DNA of 19,257 bases, from positions 1 to 19,257 of the forward strand of contig JALOTI010000001.1 in assembly GCA_025457985.1 (NCBI GenBank). The letters are read 5' to 3'. Below are positions 15,431 to 19,257 of the stretch, one piece after another (position 1 is the stretch's first letter; each line of letters begins with the position of its first letter). Source of the stretch: Leptospira sp. Lineage in GTDB: Bacteria > Spirochaetota > Leptospiria > Leptospirales > Leptospiraceae. The position numbers and the translations under genes were made by a program. The notes under the pieces are model-generated. The model saw only the letters and a program-made list of their open reading frames with translations. It was not told where the DNA came from and did no database searches.

Positions 15431-16732
15431 ATGATCGATCGTTACAGCCATCCAGAGATATCCGCTATATGGGAATTAGAGAACAAATTTAGAATTTGGA
15501 CAGATATAGAAATCTACGCTTGTGAAGCGCGGGCAAACAGGGGAGAGGTTCCTAAGGATGACTTAGAAACGATCAAACAGAAAGCAAAGTTTAACGTGTC
15601 TGAAATTTTAGAGATAGAATCTAAAGTCCATCACGATGTAATTGCTTACCTCACCAACCTCAATTCCTACATTGGCCCAGCAGGTAGACATGTTCATTTT
15701 GGACTGACTTCGAGCGATGTAGGCGACACCGCCCTATGTGTCCAAATGGTCCAAGCGATGGACTTACTCATCAAAAGAACGGAAACTCTTTTAGAAACAA
15801 CAAAAACAAAAGCCAAGGAATACAAAGATCTCCCTTGTATAGGAAGGTCACATGGGATTCATGCAGAACCAATGACCTTAGGTTTGAAGTTTGCCTTATT
15901 CTATGCGGAAATGAGTCGGAATCTTGACAGAATGAAAGACGCTCGTGAACAGATTGCTGTTGGCAAACTTTCGGGAGCTGTCGGCACATATTCTAATATT
16001 GATTTAGATGTGGAAGAATATGTTCTCAAAAAACTAGGTTTGACAGTCGACCCAATTGCAACACAAGTAATTTCAAGAGATCGACATGCATTCTACTTAT
16101 CCGTTTTAGGTGTTGTAGCTGCCAGTTTAGATCGAATGGCAACCGAGATACGCTTATTACAAAAAACAGAGGGGCGTGAAGTAGAGGAGCCATTTGCAAA
16201 AGGACAAAAGGGATCCTCTGCTATGCCTCACAAACGAAATCCCGTTGTCTGTGAAAGAATCTCTGGTATCTCGAGAGTAATTCGATCTAATGTTAGCGTA
16301 GGTCTTCAGAATGTCGCACTTTGGCATGAAAGAGATATTTCTCACTCTTCCGCAGAAAGGATTGTTCTACCGGATTCAACAATTGCGTTAGATTATATAT
16401 TAGAAAAAATGAATTTTGTGCTCGGTGGTCTTCATGTGTATCCAGACGCAACCGAAAGAACGTTAAATGTTACACGTGGGCTTATCTTTTCTCAAAAAGT
16501 TTTACTTTGGCTTATAGAAAAAGGTGGGATAACCCGGGAAGATGCTTATCTCATTGTTCAAGAAAATGCAATGGCTGTTTGGGGAGATACTTCTCAAAAT
16601 CTCAGAGATCGATTGAAAAAGGATCCAAGATGTTCATCAATACTGAAGGATTCTGATTTGGATGAAATTTTTAGAATCGAACCATACTTAGAGCGAATTC
16701 CTTTAATCTTCAAAAGACTTGGAATTGAGTAG
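15431..16732 (+). CDS. purB: Adenylosuccinate lyase
   Basis: PurB cleaves SAICAR to AICAR and adenylosuccinate to AMP in purine synthesis, in the cytoplasm as a tetramer. The protein has 433 residues, the usual bacterial length. Markers are the Arg-Tyr near the start (4-5), Thr-Ser-Ser-Asp-Val-Gly-Asp-Thr (93-100), the catalytic His141 in Gly-Arg-Ser-His-Gly, His68 in His-His-Asp-Val, and the flexible signature loop Gly-Ser-Ser-Ala-Met-Pro-His-Lys-Arg-Asn-Pro (261-271) with catalytic Ser262/263. The start ATG fits the family N-terminus but has no recognisable ribosome site. A deaminase-family gene of purine metabolism lies just beyond, convergent. Confidence 0.96.
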   Translation: MIDRYSHPEISAIWELENKFRIWTDIEIYACEARANRGEVPKDDLETIKQKAKFNVSEILEIESKVHHDVIAYLTNLNSYIGPAGRHVHFGLTSSDVGDTALCVQMVQAMDLLIKRTETLLETTKTKAKEYKDLPCIGRSHGIHAEPMTLGLKFALFYAEMSRNLDRMKDAREQIAVGKLSGAVGTYSNIDLDVEEYVLKKLGLTVDPIATQVISRDRHAFYLSVLGVVAASLDRMATEIRLLQKTEGREVEEPFAKGQKGSSAMPHKRNPVVCERISGISRVIRSNVSVGLQNVALWHERDISHSSAERIVLPDSTIALDYILEKMNFVLGGLHVYPDATERTLNVTRGLIFSQKVLLWLIEKGGITREDAYLIVQENAMAVWGDTSQNLRDRLKKDPRCSSILKDSDLDEIFRIEPYLERIPLIFKRLGIE

Positions 16733-16739
16733 TAACAAT

Positions 16740-16783
16740 AATTCGCATAACTTTAAATTGTTTATCATTTAGCTATGCGAATT
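16740..16783. repeat. Perfect 10-bp inverted repeat downstream of purB
   Basis: AATTCGCATA (16740-16749) and TATGCGAATT (16774-16783) are exact reverse complements separated by 24 nt of AT-rich sequence, starting 7 nt after the purB stop. No T run follows in the plus direction; in the minus direction the next bases are TATTGTTACT. It may end either of the convergent genes' transcripts or be a binding site. Confidence 0.5.
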
Positions 16784-16921
16784 GGCCCATTCTGTTCCTA
16801 GAATGAATCTATGACTCCAAGCAGGATAAGGCCAGTACCTTTCCACCTGGCGTATTATTGTTTTTAAAAACGAAGAAGAGAAATTTTTTGCGTCCAAAAC
16901 CTACTGCGAAATTACGGTCGG
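16784..16921. other. Non-coding stretch between purB and the deaminase gene
   Basis: These 138 bp hold a short inverted repeat, GCCAG (16831-16835) and CTGGC (16847-16851), followed by GTATTATTGTTTTT, which could terminate purB in the plus direction, and the palindrome GTTTTTAAAAAC (16860-16871). I see no gene with a start and ribosome site here. Confidence 0.4.
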
Positions 16922-18277
16922 TTAAACTGTGGCCAATCGCTTTTGTGGTGTTAGGTTGTATTTCTCTTTAACAGCATCAATTTTTTCTTCCATTATCTTC
17001 CAAAGCGATTCTTTGTTTGGATGGAAGGTGCAGAAAACCCCTTGTCTCACCAAATCGACAATCTCATCAATTGTAAAATCCAAAAATCGATACAGTTTGA
17101 AGTATTCGTATGTTAAATTCACATCAAATATTTCAGGATCATCTGTGTTTATACAAAGGGGAAGTCCTTGGTCATAATAGTAACGAACAGGGTGGTTTTG
17201 TTCTTTGCGTACATACTTACCCGTGAATACATTCGAGGTAACACAGATTTCGATCGGAATTTTGTTCTCTTTAATGTAACGAACTAAGTCTGGATCTTGT
17301 ATAGCAGATGTTCCGTGCCCTATTCGTTCTGCCTTACATAAACTTACAGCATCCCAGATTGCCCATGGACCATCATCTTCGCCAGAGTGAGCAACTGTTC
17401 GTAGCCCCGATTCTCTTGCGACCTTAAACACTTCGGCATAATCTTTTGCTGGGCCCATTAATTCGGCACCGCCAAGTCCAATTCCGATAACCTCTTTGTG
17501 TTTTAAACCTAACACACGTTTAAGATTATTCATCGCATTCTCTGGTCCAAAAGATCTAGAAACATCCACCAAGAGTCGTATAGAAATTCCATCTTTTGTT
17601 TCGATCTGACGAATACGGGTGACCATAACCTCGACCATCTCATCAAAATCCAAACCATTTTGAATGAACTTGGATGGAGCAAAAAATGCCTCACAATAAA
17701 TAATATTATTAGAACGGAGATAATCCGCCAAACTATCAATGAAGTATCCTAAATCACTAGCCTCTTTGACTGAGCCCTGAACAAAGAAGAATACTTGGAT
17801 AAATCCGTTTAGATCTTTAAAGTTGTATTTTTCTTCGAATTCTTTATCTGTAACTTCGACTCCATTCTTTTTGTAGAGAAATTTGAGAGTTTCCCGATTT
17901 ACGCAAGCTTCGAGATGGAGGTGGATTTCTGTCTTTGGAATCTCCCGTATAAAATTGATAACATCTTGTTCATTTGGATGTGGGAGCGAAAGGTCTCCTG
18001 CCAAAAGGGACTTTCGTTCTTGAAGGAGTAATGTAGTTTCATTTGTCTCAAGATTGTTTTCTTTTGACGTGAGCCAAAGAGGCGGATGGAGAATCGGAAG
18101 CTCCATGATCGCGACTCGTTCATTTAGAAGAGTATTTATCTGCTTATCGAATGTTAGCTGGATCGTGGGAGAATAGGGTCGATCAGCGGGTAAACGGCTT
18201 TTTAGGCGGTTGAGCTCCGCTATGTCTCGGTCAATGACAGTAATGCGATCTAGAATTTCTGAAAAAGGAACTTCCAT
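16922..18277 (-). CDS. Adenosine/adenine deaminase family protein with N-terminal extension
   Basis: The start ATG at 18275-18277 gives 451 residues; an in-frame TTG at 18293-18295 would add 6. Neither has a clear ribosome site. Family metal and catalytic residues are all present: His119 and His121 (in Glu-Ile-His-Leu-His-Leu-Glu-Ala), His297 and catalytic Glu300 (His-Ser-Gly-Glu), His321 (Ile-Gly-His-Gly) and Asp379-Asp380. These enzymes hydrolyse the 6-amino group of adenosine, adenine or AMP. The usual His-x-His-Leu-Asp-Gly is here His-Leu-His-Leu-Glu-Ala-Cys-Val-Asn: the Glu recalls adenine deaminases and Ala-Cys-x-Asn recalls AMP deaminases, so the substrate is uncertain. The first 113 residues are additional, charged and partly helical. 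The gene is convergent with purB and divergent from the aminotransferase. Confidence 0.88.
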   Translation of the reverse strand: MEVPFSEILDRITVIDRDIAELNRLKSRLPADRPYSPTIQLTFDKQINTLLNERVAIMELPILHPPLWLTSKENNLETNETTLLLQERKSLLAGDLSLPHPNEQDVINFIREIPKTEIHLHLEACVNRETLKFLYKKNGVEVTDKEFEEKYNFKDLNGFIQVFFFVQGSVKEASDLGYFIDSLADYLRSNNIIYCEAFFAPSKFIQNGLDFDEMVEVMVTRIRQIETKDGISIRLLVDVSRSFGPENAMNNLKRVLGLKHKEVIGIGLGGAELMGPAKDYAEVFKVARESGLRTVAHSGEDDGPWAIWDAVSLCKAERIGHGTSAIQDPDLVRYIKENKIPIEICVTSNVFTGKYVRKEQNHPVRYYYDQGLPLCINTDDPEIFDVNLTYEYFKLYRFLDFTIDEIVDLVRQGVFCTFHPNKESLWKIMEEKIDAVKEKYNLTPQKRLATV

Positions 18278-18388
18278 GTTCCAGGAAAGTTTCAAAGAAA
18301 TCTACCATACCTACAAGTAGATTTTTGAATCCTTCGTGAAAATCCCTATATAGCTTTGAAATTTCTCGTCGATAGTCTCTAAGGGAGC

Positions 18389-18412
18389 GGAAAAGACTGG
18401 AAAAATTTTCCG
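18389..18412. promoter_or_regulatory. Operator-like inverted repeat before the aminotransferase gene
   Basis: GGAAAAATTTTCC (18399-18411) is a perfect palindrome around a central A. A second copy of the left arm at 18389-18395 (CGGAAAA) also pairs with TTTTCCG (18406-18412). It lies 15 bp before the ATG of the aminotransferase in the 149-bp divergent region shared with the deaminase gene, which also holds the palindrome CTACAAGTAG (18311-18320). Function is inference. Confidence 0.35.
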
Positions 18413-18426
18413 ATTATGTCGTATAA

Positions 18427-19257
18427 ATGAATATGCTCACTTCTCGCAAAACGTTTCTGCCATTTGCCCTACCTTCTATTTCAGAGGATGCTATAGAGGA
18501 AGTTGCACAGGTTCTACGATCCGGTTGGGTAACCTCCGGACCAAAAGTAAAACAATTCGAGATGGAATTCGGTGACTATGTAGGCTCAAAAGAGACAATC
18601 GCTGTAAATTCGGCTACTGCTGGTTTGCATCTTGCTTTGGAGGCAATTGGTCTCACACAAAACGATGCGGCAATCACAAGTGCTATCACGTTCACTGCGA
18701 CAACGGAAGTTATTTGTTATTTTGGAGCAGAACCTATACTAACAGATGTAGACCCAATTCACAATCTACTTACTCCCGAAACATTACGACAAACCATTGA
18801 AACCAGATGTATATGGGATGGAAAAATCCTTCGCTCCAAAAAAACCGGAAAACATGTAAAGGCAATTTTACCTGTCCACCTAGCAGGATATACTTGCGAT
18901 ATGGAGGGTCTTTTAGATATCGCTAAGTCATACAATCTCTATGTTATTGAAGATGCAGCTCATGCCTTTCCAGCAGTACATAAAAATGTAATGATTGGTA
19001 ATTGGGGAGATTTTACTGTTTTTAGCTTTTATGCCACGAAGGGAATCACCACTGGCGAAGGTGGCATGATCACAACAAAACATAAGTCTGCTGCAGATCG
19101 TATGAGAAAGATGCGTCTCCACGGAATCAATCGGGATGCATTCAATCGGCCCGGATGGTACTACGAAGTGGTCGATGCCGGTTACAAATACAATATGACA
19201 GATATTGCAGCGGCTTTAGGAATTGTTCAATTAAAAGAATCACATGCATTTTGGGAT
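18427..19257 (+). CDS. DegT/DnrJ/EryC1 aminotransferase (3' end missing)
   Basis: The frame runs from ATG at 18427 to the window edge without a stop: 277 codons of a family usually 370-400 residues long. These PLP enzymes transaminate keto-sugar nucleotides for surface polysaccharide or modified sugars. Family markers are Gly-Trp-Val-Thr-Ser-Gly-Pro (33-39), Asn-Ser-Ala-Thr-Ala-Gly (61-66, phosphate contact), Thr-Phe-Thr-Ala-Thr (88-92), Val-His-Leu-Ala-Gly (150-154), Glu-Asp-Ala-Ala-His-Ala (175-180) and the PLP lysine K205 in Tyr-Ala-Thr-Lys-Gly. The second Ala-Ala is followed by His instead of the common Gln. A second in-frame ATG lies at 18433. No strong ribosome site is seen. It may open a polysaccharide locus to the right, which cannot be seen here. 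Confidence 0.92.
   Translation, partial: MNMLTSRKTFLPFALPSISEDAIEEVAQVLRSGWVTSGPKVKQFEMEFGDYVGSKETIAVNSATAGLHLALEAIGLTQNDAAITSAITFTATTEVICYFGAEPILTDVDPIHNLLTPETLRQTIETRCIWDGKILRSKKTGKHVKAILPVHLAGYTCDMEGLLDIAKSYNLYVIEDAAHAFPAVHKNVMIGNWGDFTVFSFYATKGITTGEGGMITTKHKSAADRMRKMRLHGINRDAFNRPGWYYEVVDAGYKYNMTDIAAALGIVQLKESHAFWD

Noticed and set aside
16740..16762. Possible dif/Xer recombination site
   Set aside because: AATTCGCATAA fits a generic XerC arm, but the right half (after a 6- or 7-nt centre) matches a XerD arm poorly, and the sequence is better described by its own inverted repeat.
16807..16969. Open plus-strand frame after purB, overlapping the deaminase 3' end
   Set aside because: It has no usual start codon with a ribosome site, overlaps the antisense of a certain gene, and resembles nothing I recognise.
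1..19257. CRISPR arrays, tRNA or rRNA genes, insertion sequences, prophage
   Set aside because: No regularly spaced repeats, no recognisable RNA gene sequence and no transposase or phage protein was seen while reading both strands.

Overview
The window looks like chromosomal backbone of a spirochaete, most likely Leptospira and probably one of the saprophytic species. This rests on overall protein character (an HflX with a long N-terminal extension, a HEAT-repeat lipoprotein with a relaxed lipobox ending Val-Asn-Cys, a YebC/PurB/GlsB gene mix), on moderately AT-rich DNA, and on short head-to-tail and convergent gene packing. The genus call is an inference from pattern recognition and was not tested by a search. 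I see no rRNA, tRNA, CRISPR array, insertion sequence or phage gene.

Layout. 1-470 (+): the tail of an unidentified gene and a STAS anti-anti-sigma-like protein, convergent with 478-2025 (-), an HflX GTPase with a metalloprotease-like N-terminal extension. 2151-4070 (+): a HEAT-repeat lipoprotein whose 3' end overlaps by 23 bp the end of a tight minus-strand operon, 6917 to 4048: PabA/TrpG-type glutamine amidotransferase, MsbA-like ABC exporter, single-domain receiver. The exporter and receiver starts lie only 2-3 nt after the previous stop. Upstream of it on the same strand is an acyl-CoA dehydrogenase (6964-8130). A perfect 9-bp inverted repeat lies between that gene and pabA, flush with the pabA start. 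The acyl-CoA dehydrogenase is divergent from yebC (8256-8999 +), with a 12-bp perfect palindrome in the shared promoter region. yebC ends in a clear hairpin terminator before a small GlsB/YeaQ membrane protein (9039-9284 -).

9306-12472 (+) looks like one transcription unit: a GGDEF/EAL-type protein with a ruined GGDEF half and a variant EAL signature, a receiver-like protein lacking the phospho-acceptor Asp and carrying a STAS-like second domain, and a crotonase-family enzyme, closed by a GC-rich hairpin. Then come a secreted M23 peptidase (12556-14520 +), a FabG-like short-chain dehydrogenase (14554-15321 -), adenylosuccinate lyase PurB (15431-16732 +), an adenosine/adenine deaminase-family enzyme with an unusual N-terminal extension (16922-18277 -), and the first 277 codons of a DegT/DnrJ/EryC1 aminotransferase (18427 to the window edge).

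How the genes work together. Lipid metabolism recurs (acyl-CoA dehydrogenase, crotonase, FabG, MsbA-like exporter), purine metabolism appears twice on either side of one intergenic region (PurB, deaminase), and there are four signalling-type proteins (STAS, receiver, degenerate EAL, degenerate receiver/STAS). The least ordinary stretch is the EAL plus pseudo-receiver pair at 9306-11660. I found no multi-gene defence or mobile system.
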